Shown: positions 25,991 through 36,792 of the stretch, one piece after another
Layout: every line of letters begins with the position of its first letter
Position numbering within the stretch: the first letter of the stretch is position 1
DNA from: Staphylococcus lugdunensis
Lineage (GTDB): Bacteria; Bacillota; Bacilli; Staphylococcales; Staphylococcaceae
Reading direction: 5' to 3'
Assembly (NCBI RefSeq): GCF_002901705.1
Contig: NZ_PPPV01000012.1
Coordinates: forward strand, 1,225,454 to 1,289,453
DNA: 64,000 nt
Made by a program: the position numbers and the translations under genes
The notes under the pieces: generated by a model
Told to the model about the DNA's origin: nothing
Databases searched by the model: none
The model's input: only the letters and a program-made list of their open reading frames with translations

Positions 25991-26559
25991 AAATATGTCC
26001 CCCTTGTATTCGAATTTCACATTTATCATACCTTATTTTAATCGCTCATGAAAGCCTTATCATTATTGCAGTATGATTATTTTTTCATTTATTAAATCAA
26101 TCCCTCAGTTTGGGATATAACTGTAACGAATTAAAATAGCACTGTCAAAGTATTTCTTTCGAGTGTTATTTCTAACTAAAGGGATTAAAACTGAAGTTTC
26201 TATTAATAGTTTATGATGCCTCATGTTATCGTTTTTATACATAAAGTAGCTCGTTCATTTTGTTTAGTAACATTGATTAAATGCTATAAAAGTTCCTTGT
26301 TTTTTTAAAGTATTTTAAATATGAAAACTCATATAAATACCCTGTATTTTAGTGAGACACTTAAGCGAATAGGACAAGCTGAAACTTCCCCTAAGCAAGC
26401 GAGTCAATCATACGGAATATTATTGTGAAATTTATGTCCAGCCTAATATAAAAATGGCATAATCAATTTTATAAATAAAAGATTTTTATTCACATCTATA
26501 TCGCTCGTGCAGAGTCTGATATACTAAGAAATACGAACATAATGGAGGAAGTGAAACAC
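25991..26559. other. Intergenic region with a degenerate repeat (family B, copy 1)
   Basis: AT-rich gap between divergent kbl and the amidohydrolase. CTAAGCAAGCGAG at about 26391-26403 followed by TTATGTCCAGCC recurs in similar form at 32900-33001 (CTAAGCAAGTGAG ... AATGTCCCAG). Promoters for both genes must lie at its ends. No coding frame is seen. Confidence 0.4.
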
Positions 26560-27726
26560 GTGTTAGATTGGTTTCAATTAGCGAGTCATAAAGAAAATCG
26601 AATGATTCAAATGCGTCGCTATATGCATCAGTATCCCGAACCATCATTCGAAGAAACTTGGACTCATAATTATATTTTAAATCAACTTAGCCATCTTGAC
26701 TGTGATATCGAAGCCCCAGTTGGCCGCAATGGTATTAAGGCGACTTTCAAAGGGAATGAAGAAGGCCCTACTATAGCCTTTCGCGCTGATTTCGATGCAT
26801 TACCTGTAACAGAATTGAATGATGTGCCTTACAAATCGCGACATGAAGGCTTTATGCATGCTTGTGGTCATGATGGTCATACCGCTATTTTACTTGGTGT
26901 AGCAGAAATTATTCATGAGCATCGTCATTTGTTAAAAGGGAATGTCGTCTGCATATTCCAATATGGTGAAGAGATCATGCCTGGCGGTTCTCAAGAAATG
27001 ATAGAAGATGGCTGTTTACAAGATGTTGATAAAATTTATGGCACACACTTATGGAGTGGTTATGAAACAGGCACGATTTATTCTAGACCCGGTGCAATCA
27101 TGGCAAGCCCTGACGAATTCTCAGTTACCATAAAAGGCAGAGGTGGACACGGTGCAAAGCCACATGAAACGATAGATCCTATCGTTATTATGGCTGAATT
27201 TATATTAAGTGCACAAAAAATTATTTCTCGTACGATAGACCCTGTTAAAGAAGCTGTATTAACATTTGGTATGATTCAAGCTGGTTCATCTGATAGTGTT
27301 ATTCCTGATAGTGCTTTCTGTAAAGGTACCGTGCGAACATTTGATACTGACATACAAGAGCACGTCGAAATGCGTATGGACAAACTACTACAGGGACTAG
27401 CTTTAGCCAATGATATTACTTATGATTTAGAATACATTAAAGGCTATTTACCAGTGCATAATCATCCACAAGCATACGCTCAAGTGAAACAAGCATCGAA
27501 TGACTTGCACTTAAGATTTAACGAGTCTGATTTAATGATGATTGGAGAAGACTTTTCTCACTATTTAAAAGTGCGTCCAGGTGCCTTTTTCTTAACGGGA
27601 TGTGGCAATGTAGATAAAGGAATAACAGCACCTCATCATAATCCACATTTTGATATTGATGAGTCCGCATTTAAGTATGCGGCTAGTGTCTTCTTAAAAA
27701 TACTAGAATTAGAACATGTTTTTTAA
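26560..27726 (+). CDS. M20-family amidohydrolase (N-acyl amino-acid / aminoacylase-like)
   Basis: 388 residues from GTG 26560, about 10 bases after GGAGG at 26545-26549; the upstream ATG at 26542 overlaps that ribosome binding site. Metal-binding features of M20D peptidases: HACGHDGHTA near residues 98-107, QYGEEIMPGGSQEMIEDG near 131-148, TIKGRGGHGAKPHETIDP near 188-205 in the dimerisation lid, and GEDFSHYL near the C-terminus. The family hydrolyses N-acyl amino acids, hippurate or indole conjugates. It sits next to tuf, as the S. aureus homologue does. Substrate unknown. Confidence 0.87.
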   Translation: MLDWFQLASHKENRMIQMRRYMHQYPEPSFEETWTHNYILNQLSHLDCDIEAPVGRNGIKATFKGNEEGPTIAFRADFDALPVTELNDVPYKSRHEGFMHACGHDGHTAILLGVAEIIHEHRHLLKGNVVCIFQYGEEIMPGGSQEMIEDGCLQDVDKIYGTHLWSGYETGTIYSRPGAIMASPDEFSVTIKGRGGHGAKPHETIDPIVIMAEFILSAQKIISRTIDPVKEAVLTFGMIQAGSSDSVIPDSAFCKGTVRTFDTDIQEHVEMRMDKLLQGLALANDITYDLEYIKGYLPVHNHPQAYAQVKQASNDLHLRFNESDLMMIGEDFSHYLKVRPGAFFLTGCGNVDKGITAPHHNPHFDIDESAFKYAASVFLKILELEHVF

Positions 27727-27730
27727 CTGA

Positions 27731-27781
27731 AAAAGCTACGCCATCAAAGATACAATCAAGTATCGTCATGGCGTAGCTTTT
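27731..27781 (+). terminator. Terminator of the amidohydrolase gene
   Basis: A 14-bp perfect stem, AAAAGCTACGCCAT at 27731-27744 with ATGGCGTAGCTTTT at 27768-27781. Because of its A/T ends it may also act for tuf readthrough. Confidence 0.75.
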
Positions 27782-27807
27782 ACTTATATAACAATTCTAA
27801 ATCTAAA

Positions 27808-27829
27808 AAAGCCCCCTAAAGGGAGCTTT
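27808..27829 (-). terminator. Terminator of tuf
   Basis: On the minus strand AAGCTCCC pairs with GGGGGCTT, followed by a TTTTT run; it lies 12 bp after the EF-Tu stop. Confidence 0.8.
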
Positions 27830-27840
27830 GAATAATTAAA

Positions 27841-29025
27841 TTATTCCATGATTTCAGTTACAACGCCTGATCCTACAGTACGTCCACCTTCACGAATTGA
27901 GAAACGAGTTCCGTCTTCGATAGCGATTGGAGCGATTAATTCAACTGTCATTTCAACGTTGTCGCCAGGCATAACCATTTCTGTACCTTCTGGTAAGTTA
28001 ACAACACCAGTTACGTCTGTAGTACGGAAATAGAATTGTGGGCGGTAGTTTGAGAAGAATGGTGTATGACGTCCACCTTCATCTTTAGATAAAACATATA
28101 CGTCAGCTTTAAATTTAGTGTGAGGTGTAATTGAACCTGGAGCAGCTAATACTTGTCCACGTTGTACATCTTCACGAGCAACACCACGTAATAACGCACC
28201 GATGTTGTCACCAGCTTCAGCGTAGTCTAATAATTTACGGAACATTTCTACACCAGTAACAGTTGTTTTAGTAGTATCGTGGATACCAATAATTTCAACT
28301 TCTTCACCGACTTTGATTTGACCACGTTCAACACGGCCTGTAGCAACAGTACCACGACCAGTGATTGAGAATACGTCCTCAACTGGCATCATGAATGGTT
28401 TGTCAGAGTCACGTTCTGGAGTTGGAATGTAGTTATCAACTGCATCCATTAATTCTAAGATTTTAGCTTCGTATTTTTCGTCGCCTTCTAAAGCTTTTAA
28501 TGCTGAACCAGCGATTACAGGCACATCGTCACCTGGGAAGTCATATTCAGTTAATAAATCACGAACTTCCATTTCTACTAATTCTAATAATTCTTCATCG
28601 TCAACCATGTCAACTTTGTTTAAGAATACTACTAATGCTGGCACACCAACGTTACGTGATAAAAGAATGTGTTCACGAGTTTGTGGCATTGGACCATCTG
28701 CAGCAGAAACTACTAAGATACCGCCGTCCATTTGAGCAGCACCAGTAATCATGTTTTTAACATAGTCAGCGTGTCCTGGGCAGTCAACGTGCGCATAGTG
28801 ACGTTTATCAGTTTGATATTCGATGTGTGCAGTATTGATTGTAATACCACGTTCTTTTTCTTCTGGAGCGTTGTCAATCATGTCGTATGATTGTGCTACA
28901 GTGTCACCATTTTTTGCTAATACAGTTGCAATTGCAGCTGTTAAAGTAGTTTTACCATGGTCAACGTGACCGATAGTACCAATATTGGCATGTTCTTTTG
29001 AGCGATCGAATTTTTCTTTTGCCAT
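27841..29025 (-). CDS. tuf: Elongation factor Tu
   Basis: 394 residues. GTP-binding motifs are GHVDHGKTT (residues 19-27), DCPGHADY (81-88) and NKVDMVDD (about 136-143), followed by domains II and III ending [12 protein letters not shown]. The factor delivers aminoacyl-tRNA to the ribosome. It is the last gene of the rpsL-rpsG-fusA-tuf string; the 218-bp gap after fusA is large enough for an extra promoter. The T/VGSGVV end and residue count are normal. Confidence 0.98.
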   Translation of the reverse strand: MAKEKFDRSKEHANIGTIGHVDHGKTTLTAAIATVLAKNGDTVAQSYDMIDNAPEEKERGITINTAHIEYQTDKRHYAHVDCPGHADYVKNMITGAAQMDGGILVVSAADGPMPQTREHILLSRNVGVPALVVFLNKVDMVDDEELLELVEMEVRDLLTEYDFPGDDVPVIAGSALKALEGDEKYEAKILELMDAVDNYIPTPERDSDKPFMMPVEDVFSITGRGTVATGRVERGQIKVGEEVEIIGIHDTTKTTVTGVEMFRKLLDYAEAGDNIGALLRGVAREDVQRGQVLAAPGSITPHTKFKADVYVLSKDEGGRHTPFFSNYRPQFYFRTTDVTGVVNLPEGTEMVMPGDNVEMTVELIAPIAIEDGTRFSIREGGRTVGSGVVTEIME

Positions 29026-29243
29026 TATTAAATCTCTCCTCTTCTAGTTAAAAGTTATTTCAATATTATCTCTCATGACAGTTTCTCACCATCATGAGAA
29101 TATAATAGATTGAGTTGCCTCAAAGAAATTCATAATTCCTTTATAATGCATTTTCTACAAAAAATCAATTGTAAAAGCGTGAGCAAAGTTGTTTTAACTC
29201 AAAGTGTATTTTAACCTAGTTAGCACGGTTAAAACAAGTTAAA

Positions 29244-31325
29244 TTATTCGCCTTTGTTTTTCTTAATGATTTCTTCAGAAATTGATTTTGGAACTTCTGC
29301 ATAGTGGTCAAAGTACATTGTGTAAGTACCGCGACCTTGTGTGTTAGAACGTAATGATGTTGCATAACCGAACATTTCTGAAAGCGGTACATAAGCGTTA
29401 ACAACTTGTGCATTACCACGAGGTTCCATACCATCAACACGTCCACGACGAGCTGTTACGTCACCCATGATATCACCCATGTATTCTTCAGGCATTTCGA
29501 TTGTAACTTTCATCATTGGTTCTAAGATAACTGGATCACATTTTTTAGCAGCTTCTTTAAGCGCTAATGATGCAGCAATTTTGAAGGCCATTTCTGATGA
29601 ATCGACATCATGGTATGAACCATCAAATAATTTAGCTTTAACATCAATTAGTGGATAACCAGCTAAGACACCATTTTCCATAGCATCTTTTAGACCTGCT
29701 TCAACTGATGGAATGTATTCACGAGGAACTACACCACCAACGATTGCGTTTTCGAATTCGAAACCAGCGCCAGTTTCATTAGGTGTAAATTCAATGTGAA
29801 CATCACCGTATTGACCACGTCCACCAGATTGACGAGAGAATTTACCTTGAACTTGTGCAGCTTTTTTGAATGTTTCACGGTAAGAAACCATCGGCGCACC
29901 TACATTACATTCAACGTTGAATTCTTTTTTCATACGGTCAACCAAGATGTCTAAGTGTAATTCACCCATACCACCAATGATAACTTGTCCAGTTTCATCA
30001 TCGGTATGTGCATGGAATGTTGGGTCTTCTTCTTGTAATTTAACTAAAGCTGTTGTCATTTTATCTTGGTCAGCTTTAGATTTTGGTTCAACTGATAAGT
30101 GGATAACAGGTTCTGGGAATTCCATTGATTCCAAGATAATGTCATTTTTCTCACCACATAAAGTATCACCTGTACCTGTGTCTTTAAGACCTACCGCAGC
30201 AGCGATATCGCCTGAGTACACGGTACTAATTTCTTGACGTGAGTTTGCATGCATTTGTAATAAACGACCTACACGTTCACGTTTACCTTTTGTAGAGTTT
30301 TTCACGTATGAACCAGATGATAATGTACCTGAGTACACACGGAAGAATGTTAATTTACCAACATAAGGGTCAGTCATTACTTTGAAAGCCAATGCAGCAA
30401 ATTCTGCATCATCGTCTGCTTTCGCGATAACTTCTTCGTCTGGATTTTCAGAACGGTGACCAATGATTGGTTTAACATCTAATGGTGATGGTAAATAGTC
30501 AATTACTGCATCTAGCATTAATTGAACACCTTTATTTTTGAAAGCTGTACCGCAAAGTACTGGGTAAAATTCTACATTTGTAGTAGCTTCACGAATCGCT
30601 TCTTTTAATTCAGGAACAGTAATTTCTTCGTCACCAAGATATTTTTCCATTAACTCATCGCTTGTTTCAGCAACGGCTTCAATTAATGTTGCACGTGCTT
30701 CTTCAGCTTTTTCTTTATGGCTATCTGGGATTTCGATTTCTTCAATTTCAGTACCTAAATCATTGTTGTATTTGAAACATTTCATTTCGACTAAGTCGAT
30801 GATTGCTTCAAAGTCATCTTCAGCACCAATTGGTAATTGGATAGGTTGTGCATTTGCTTGTAAGCGATCATGTAATGTGCTTACAGAGTAGTCAAAATTC
30901 GCACCTAATTTATCCATTTTGTTTACGAATACAATACGAGGTACGCCATAAGTTGTAGCTTGGCGCCATACTGTTTCAGTTTGTGGTTCTACACCTGATT
31001 GTGCATCAAGTACAGTAACCGCACCATCAAGTACACGTAAAGAACGTTCAACCTCAACAGTGAAGTCTACGTGTCCTGGTGTATCGATGATGTTAACACG
31101 GTGACCATTCCATTGCGCAGTTGTAGCAGCTGACGTAATAGTGATACCGCGATCTTGCTCTTGTTCCATCCAGTCCATTTGTGAAGCACCTTCATGTGTT
31201 TCACCAATTTTGTGGATACGACCTGTGTAATAAAGAATACGTTCAGTCGTAGTTGTTTTACCAGCATCAATGTGAGCCATGATACCGATGTTACGAGTAT
31301 TTTTCAAAGAAAAGTCTCTTGCCAT
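29244..31325 (-). CDS. fusA: Elongation factor G
   Basis: 693 residues from ATG 31325 ([12 protein letters not shown]), with AAGGAG about 8 bases upstream; a longer in-frame reading to 31409 has no ribosome binding site. G motifs are [12 protein letters not shown] (residues 17-28), DTPGHVDF (82-89) and NKMDKLGA (about 136-143). The effector region contains [10 protein letters not shown]. Domains III-V follow, with [16 protein letters not shown] around residues 453-468. The domain III fusidic-acid hot spot region looks wild type by eye (H and L in GELHLDIL). It translocates peptidyl-tRNA and recycles ribosomes. Confidence 0.98.
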   Translation of the reverse strand: MARDFSLKNTRNIGIMAHIDAGKTTTTERILYYTGRIHKIGETHEGASQMDWMEQEQDRGITITSAATTAQWNGHRVNIIDTPGHVDFTVEVERSLRVLDGAVTVLDAQSGVEPQTETVWRQATTYGVPRIVFVNKMDKLGANFDYSVSTLHDRLQANAQPIQLPIGAEDDFEAIIDLVEMKCFKYNNDLGTEIEEIEIPDSHKEKAEEARATLIEAVAETSDELMEKYLGDEEITVPELKEAIREATTNVEFYPVLCGTAFKNKGVQLMLDAVIDYLPSPLDVKPIIGHRSENPDEEVIAKADDDAEFAALAFKVMTDPYVGKLTFFRVYSGTLSSGSYVKNSTKGKRERVGRLLQMHANSRQEISTVYSGDIAAAVGLKDTGTGDTLCGEKNDIILESMEFPEPVIHLSVEPKSKADQDKMTTALVKLQEEDPTFHAHTDDETGQVIIGGMGELHLDILVDRMKKEFNVECNVGAPMVSYRETFKKAAQVQGKFSRQSGGRGQYGDVHIEFTPNETGAGFEFENAIVGGVVPREYIPSVEAGLKDAMENGVLAGYPLIDVKAKLFDGSYHDVDSSEMAFKIAASLALKEAAKKCDPVILEPMMKVTIEMPEEYMGDIMGDVTARRGRVDGMEPRGNAQVVNAYVPLSEMFGYATSLRSNTQGRGTYTMYFDHYAEVPKSISEEIIKKNKGE

Positions 31326-31444
31326 GTATTTTTTCTCCTTCCAGTATTTACTGAATAAGTACTTTAGATATGGCGATGCCCTAAGCATGTACCAGCACTG
31401 GTAAACCAATGGATTGGAGCACGCTCAGGGTAAAAGCTTTCATT

Positions 31445-31915
31445 TTACCAGCGGTAGTGCGCGAATGCTTTGTTCGCTTCAGCCATTTTGTGAGTATCCT
31501 CACGTTTCTTAACTGCACCACCTGTATTATTAGCTGCATCTAAAATTTCGTTAGCTAAACGATCTTCCATCGTTTTTTCACCACGAAGACGCGCATAGTT
31601 TACTAACCAACGTAAACCTAATGTTGTACGACGTTCTGGACGAACTTCAACTGGTACTTGATAGTTAGAACCACCTACACGACGAGCTTTAACTTCTAAT
31701 ACTGGCATAATATTATTGATTGCTTCTTCGAATACTTCTAATGCATCTCGACCGCTGCGTTGTTCAACTAAGTCGAAAGCAGAATAAAGAATTCTTTGTG
31801 CTGTTCCACGTTTACCGTCTAACATAATTTTGTTAATCAATTTCGTAACTAACTTAGAGTTATGAATTGGATCTGGTAATACGTCTCTTTTAGGTACTGA
31901 TCCTTTACGAGGCAT
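31445..31915 (-). CDS. rpsG: 30S ribosomal protein S7
   Basis: 156 residues, beginning [23 protein letters not shown] and containing [21 protein letters not shown], the hallmark of S7. It nucleates assembly of the 30S head around 16S rRNA and contacts the E-site tRNA. It lies between rpsL and fusA in the str operon arrangement. In other bacteria S7 represses this operon; no operator could be identified here. Confidence 0.98.
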
Positions 31916-31985
31916 AATTAAAATCCTCCCTTCACATTATAGTATATTTTTAGTTTTCTCATTTAAAATTTACACAATCTTAAAC

Positions 31986-32399
31986 TTAGTTTTTAGGTTT
32001 TTTAGTTCCGTATAATGAACGACCTTGTTTACGTCCATCAACACCTGAAGTATCAAGTGCACCACGTACAATATGGTAACGCACACCTGGTAAGTCTTTT
32101 ACACGTCCACCACGAACAAGTACAACACTGTGTTCTTGTAAGTTGTGTCCGATACCAGGGATGTATGCGTTGATTTCAATGTTATTTGATAAACGCACAC
32201 GTGCATATTTACGTAACGCTGAGTTAGGTTTCTTAGGAGTCATTGTTCCTACACGCGTACAAACACCACGTTTTTGAGGTGAATTTAAGTCAGTAAATTG
32301 TTTCTTTTTACTGTTGAAACCTCTATTTAAAGCTGGTGAATCTGATTTCTTAGATTTGCTTTGTCTTGGTTTACGTACTAATTGGTTAATAGTTGGCAT
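31986..32399 (-). CDS. rpsL: 30S ribosomal protein S12
   Basis: 137 residues starting at ATG 32399 ([10 protein letters not shown]), which follows GAGGAGG on the minus strand; the longer frame to 32435 is rejected. [15 protein letters not shown] near residues 53-67 and [26 protein letters not shown] near 85-110 form the decoding-site loops. Both streptomycin-sensitive lysines of these loops are wild type. S12 controls decoding accuracy. Confidence 0.98.
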   Translation of the reverse strand: MPTINQLVRKPRQSKSKKSDSPALNRGFNSKKKQFTDLNSPQKRGVCTRVGTMTPKKPNSALRKYARVRLSNNIEINAYIPGIGHNLQEHSVVLVRGGRVKDLPGVRYHIVRGALDTSGVDGRKQGRSLYGTKKPKN

Positions 32400-32488
32400 T
32401 GAGTAAGTCCTCCTCTCTTCACTTTTTAATCCCACACATCCAGGTGGTTCATTTTAAGGTTAAATAAAAGTTAGTAAGCAAATACTTA

Positions 32489-32749
32489 CTAATTCTCATT
32501 CAATAATGCAACAATTGTCGCATTAACATTAATACCTACATATTTGCCAAGAGCTTGTTTACTCTCGAAATAATAAACAGGTATATTTGTGTGATTGACA
32601 TAGCTAAACACGCGAGATAATAAAAATACTTCGACGTCTTTTGCAATAATCAATGCTGTAACTTGATCTTTCTTTAACGCCTTGAGCGTTTCTTTAAGAC
32701 CAACTACAACGTGTTGTTTGTTAAAGCGTGCAACTTTTTCATTAGACAT
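32489..32749 (-). CDS. L7Ae-family ribosomal protein-like (K-turn binding)
   Basis: 86 residues from ATG 32749 (MSNEKVARF), with GGAGG 6 bases upstream; earlier starts in frame are rejected. [24 protein letters not shown] is the L7Ae/L30e/S12e RNA-binding core. Homologues (YbxF of Bacillus, RplGB-like of staphylococci) bind kink-turn RNA and associate with ribosomes. It sits between rpoC and rpsL, as in other staphylococci. Its function in the ribosome is not essential in Bacillus, to my knowledge. Confidence 0.9.
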   Translation of the reverse strand: MSNEKVARFNKQHVVVGLKETLKALKKDQVTALIIAKDVEVFLLSRVFSYVNHTNIPVYYFESKQALGKYVGINVNATIVALLNEN

Positions 32750-32874
32750 GAACATCCTCCAAAGTTCTGCTTGCATCAACCTTTACAATAATAACACTTA
32801 ACTTTATTACAGTCAATATATAATAGCAAAATTGATTGAAAATCATAGTGTCAGAAACAAATATTTCCAACAAG

Positions 32875-33003
32875 TTGGGACCACACTCAGAAGTGTCGAC
32901 TAAGCAAGTGAGCTTTCAATACAAGTATTGTAAATAAAATAGCTAGTAAATGACGTTACAAAAACCGCATTTACTAGCTAATTTTTCAGGAAATGTCCCA
33001 GTC
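32875..33003. repeat. Intergenic degenerate repeat (family B, copy 2) with rpoC terminator
   Basis: CTAAGCAAGTGAG at 32900-32912 matches 12 of 13 positions of the block at 26391-26403, and both are followed by a GTCC(C)AG end. Within it TAGCTAGTAAATG (32940-32952) pairs perfectly with CATTTACTAGCTA (32968-32980), a 13-bp stem just behind the rpoC stop, likely the terminator of rpoBC. Confidence 0.6.
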
Positions 33004-33010
33004 AATTTTA

Positions 33011-36000
33011 TTATTTGTCTGTTAATTGTTCTTCTGTTTGTTCAGCTACTGGAACAGTGGTTTTATCGTATTTAACGCTACTGTATCGTCTCATACCTGT
33101 ACCAGCTGGGATAAGTTTACCAATAATAACATTCTCTTTAAGTCCAAGTAAGTCATCACGTTTACCTTTGATAGCTGCATCTGTAAGGACACGTGTTGTT
33201 TCTTGGAATGAAGCCGCTGATAAGAAGCTTTCTGTTTCAAGAGATGCTTTAGTAATACCTAACAACACTGGTTTGGCTGTTGCTGGGCGTTTACGTTGTT
33301 TAAATGAATCGCGGTTTGCGTCTGTAAAGTGGTGAATATCTACAAGTGAACCTGGTAATAATTTAGTGTCGCCAGCTTCGATAATACGCACTTTACGTAG
33401 CATTTGTCTAACCATTACTTCAACGTGTTTATCATCGATTTCTACACCTTGCATACGATAAACTTTTTGTACCTCTTTAAGCAAGTAACTTTCAGTAGCA
33501 TTTAAACCAGCCACAGCTAAGAAGTTTTTCGGCTCAATTGAACCTTCTGTTAATACTTCTCCTCGTTCAACTGATTGTCCTACTTCTACTTTTAATCTTG
33601 AAGTACCTGAAGCAAGGTAAGATCTTGTTTCGTTTGCGCCTTTAACAACAATTTCTTGTTGACGGTCTTTCGCTAATTTAATATCTTCAACAACACCTTC
33701 GATTTCAGTAATCACAGCTTGTCCTTTTGGATTACGCGCTTCGAAAATCTCTTGGATACGTGGAAGACCTTGAGTGATATCGCTACCTGCTACACCACCT
33801 GTGTGGAATGTACGCATTGTAAGCTGCGTACCTGGTTCACCAATTGATTGAGCAGCAATTGTTCCAACTGCTTCACCCACTTCAACTTTTTCACCTGTCG
33901 CAAGGTTTTTACCATAACATTTTTCACATACGCCGTGACGTGTGTTACAAGTAAATGCTGAACGGATGTACATTTGCTCAATACCTGCATCGGTAATTTT
34001 CTTCGCGATTTCAGCTGTAATCAATTCATCAGGATGAATGATAATTTCATCCGTTTCAGGGTGACGAATTGTTTCTTTAGAATAGCGACCTTCGATACGT
34101 TCGATAAACGGTTCAATCATTTCTGTACCTTCTCTAATATCAGATACAAGTAAACCACGGTCAGTGCCACAGTCTTCTTCACGTACAATAACATCTTGTG
34201 CAACGTCAACAAGACGACGAGTAAGGTAACCAGAGTCAGCTGTTTTAAGCGCTGTATCGGCAAGACCTTTACGTGCACCATGGGTAGAAATGAAGTATTC
34301 TAATACGGTTAAACCTTCACGGAATGAAGAAGTGATTGGCAACTCAATAATTTTACCTGATGGCGCAGCCATTAAACCACGCATACCAGCTAATTGCGTA
34401 AAGTTAGATGCGTTACCACGCGCACCTGAATCACTCATCATAAAGATTGGGTTTGTTTTCTCAAGTGATTGCATTAATTCGCCTTGAATTTGGTCTTTAG
34501 CATCTGTCCAAATTTCAACGACTGCATTATAACGTTCATCTTCTGTTATTAAACCACGATTGAATTGTTTTGTTACTCGATCAACAAGTTTTTCATGTTC
34601 ATCTAAGATATCTTTTTTGTCTGGTAATACAACGATATCTGCGACACCTACAGTAATACCTGCTTTTGATGAAAATTTGAAACCTAAGTCTTTCATACGG
34701 TCAAGCATCATTGATGTATCAGTAATGCTAAATCTATTAAAGACTTCAGCAATAATATTACCTAAGAATTTTTTGTTGAATGGCTCAGTCAATTCTTGTT
34801 CTTCAAAGAATGCTTTAAGTCCACCTTCACCTAATTGTGATGGATCAACAAAATATTTATCAGGTGTTTTGTCTTCTAAATTTGCTTGTGATGGTTCATT
34901 AATATACGCAAATGATTCTGGAATAATTTCATTAAAAATGACTTTACCTACAGATGTAGCTAAGATTTTTTTATTTTGTTCTTCAGTAAATGTCGGGTTG
35001 TTAAATGACCCAGCATGTACACCGATACGTGTATGCAAGTGTACATAGCCATTGGCATATGCTTTTAACACTTCGTTTGTATCGTTAAAAATAGCACCAG
35101 TATTAATTGCATCTTTGCGCTCTAAAGTAAGGTAGTAGTTACCTAATACCATATCTTGTGATGGCGTAACAACTGGTTTACCATCTTTAGGGTTCAAAAT
35201 ATTTTGTGCAGCCAGCATAAGCATACGTGCTTCTGCTTGAGCTTCTTTAGATAATGGTACGTGAACAGCCATTTGGTCACCATCAAAGTCCGCATTGTAA
35301 GCTGTTGTTACAAGTGGGTGAAGTCGAATTGCGCGACCTTCTACTAATGTTGGTTCAAATGCTTGAATACCTAGTCTATGAAGCGTAGGCGCACGGTTTA
35401 ACAGAACCGGATGTTCTCTAATAACATCTTCTAATACATCCCAAACTTCATCATCCATGCGTTCAATTTTACTTTTCGCATTTTTAATGTTTGTGGCAAT
35501 TTCACGTTGTACTAACTCTTTCATAACAAAAGGTTTGAACAATTCGAGCGCCATTTCTTTTGGCAAACCACATTGGTACATTTTCAAGCTTGGACCTACT
35601 GCGATAACTGAACGTCCTGAATAGTCAACACGTTTACCGAGTAAGTTTTGACGGAAACGACCTTGTTTACCTTTCAACATATGAGAAAGAGATTTCAAAG
35701 GTCTGTTACCTGGTCCAGTAACTGGGCGTCCGCGTCGTCCATTATCAATTAAAGCATCTACTGCTTCTTGCAACATACGTTTTTCATTTTGCACGATAAT
35801 ACCAGGCGCACCTAAATCTAATAAACGTTTTAAACGATTATTACGATTAATGACACGACGATATAAGTCATTTAAGTCACTTGTAGCAAAACGGCCCCCG
35901 TCTAATTGAACCATAGGACGGATTTCTGGTGGAATAATTGGAAGTACATCTAAAATCATCCACTCAGGTTTATTGCCAGAATTTCTAAAAGATTCAACAA

Positions 36001-36634
36001 CTTCTAAACGTTTAATTGCACGTGTCAATCTTTGACCAGTTGCTGATTCTAATTCATCACGTAATTGCTTAAGCTCTTCATCAAGGTCAATTTCATGTAA
36101 TAAATCTTTAATGCCTTCTGCACCCATTTTAGCAACGAATTGTCCTGGATATTTGTCATAGTAGTCTCTAAATTCAGCTTCAGATAATAAAGTTTTCTTT
36201 TCTAAACCAGTTGGACCTGGATCGACAACAACATATGAAGCGAAATAGATAACTTCTTCTAATGCTCTAGGAGACATGTCTAATAACAGACCCATACGAC
36301 TTGGGATACCTTTGAAGTACCAAATATGAGATACAGGAGCTGCTAATTCAATATGTCCCATTCTTTCACGACGAACTTTAGATTTAGTGACTTCAACACC
36401 ACATCTATCACAAACCATGCCTTTATAACGCACACGTTTGTATTTACCACAACTACATTCCCAATCTTTAGTTGGGCCGAATATTCTCTCACAGAATAAG
36501 CCATCTTTTTCTGGTTTTAACGTACGATAATTAATTGTTTCTGGTTTTTTCACTTCACCATATGACCATGAACGAATTTTTTCAGGTGAGGCTAAACCGA
36601 TTTTCATATAATGGAAATTATTTACATCAATCAA
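33011..36634 (-). CDS. rpoC: DNA-directed RNA polymerase subunit beta'
   Basis: 1207 residues starting at TTG 36634 ([15 protein letters not shown]), because AAGGAGG lies about 8 bases upstream; the longer frame from 36652 includes that site. The zinc-binding module [20 protein letters not shown] is at about residues 60-79. The catalytic Mg loop NADFDGDQM is near 447-455, and the second zinc site [13 protein letters not shown] is near 883-895. It lies 158 bp behind rpoB and forms the core enzyme with alpha, beta, epsilon and omega. Full length. Confidence 0.98.
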   Translation of the reverse strand: MIDVNNFHYMKIGLASPEKIRSWSYGEVKKPETINYRTLKPEKDGLFCERIFGPTKDWECSCGKYKRVRYKGMVCDRCGVEVTKSKVRRERMGHIELAAPVSHIWYFKGIPSRMGLLLDMSPRALEEVIYFASYVVVDPGPTGLEKKTLLSEAEFRDYYDKYPGQFVAKMGAEGIKDLLHEIDLDEELKQLRDELESATGQRLTRAIKRLEVVESFRNSGNKPEWMILDVLPIIPPEIRPMVQLDGGRFATSDLNDLYRRVINRNNRLKRLLDLGAPGIIVQNEKRMLQEAVDALIDNGRRGRPVTGPGNRPLKSLSHMLKGKQGRFRQNLLGKRVDYSGRSVIAVGPSLKMYQCGLPKEMALELFKPFVMKELVQREIATNIKNAKSKIERMDDEVWDVLEDVIREHPVLLNRAPTLHRLGIQAFEPTLVEGRAIRLHPLVTTAYNADFDGDQMAVHVPLSKEAQAEARMLMLAAQNILNPKDGKPVVTPSQDMVLGNYYLTLERKDAINTGAIFNDTNEVLKAYANGYVHLHTRIGVHAGSFNNPTFTEEQNKKILATSVGKVIFNEIIPESFAYINEPSQANLEDKTPDKYFVDPSQLGEGGLKAFFEEQELTEPFNKKFLGNIIAEVFNRFSITDTSMMLDRMKDLGFKFSSKAGITVGVADIVVLPDKKDILDEHEKLVDRVTKQFNRGLITEDERYNAVVEIWTDAKDQIQGELMQSLEKTNPIFMMSDSGARGNASNFTQLAGMRGLMAAPSGKIIELPITSSFREGLTVLEYFISTHGARKGLADTALKTADSGYLTRRLVDVAQDVIVREEDCGTDRGLLVSDIREGTEMIEPFIERIEGRYSKETIRHPETDEIIIHPDELITAEIAKKITDAGIEQMYIRSAFTCNTRHGVCEKCYGKNLATGEKVEVGEAVGTIAAQSIGEPGTQLTMRTFHTGGVAGSDITQGLPRIQEIFEARNPKGQAVITEIEGVVEDIKLAKDRQQEIVVKGANETRSYLASGTSRLKVEVGQSVERGEVLTEGSIEPKNFLAVAGLNATESYLLKEVQKVYRMQGVEIDDKHVEVMVRQMLRKVRIIEAGDTKLLPGSLVDIHHFTDANRDSFKQRKRPATAKPVLLGITKASLETESFLSAASFQETTRVLTDAAIKGKRDDLLGLKENVIIGKLIPAGTGMRRYSSVKYDKTTVPVAEQTEEQLTDK

Positions 36635-36792
36635 GGAGCCTACCTCCTTCAATTTAGATTAGCTGTGCCATTTGATTGATTTACATCTATTGAAATTAAG
36701 GAAAGGTTAGGATGGATGCAACTCAAAACACATTATGTTTAAACATCCGTAGCACTTGTTCCTAACACCATTCCTTATATCTAATATATTGA

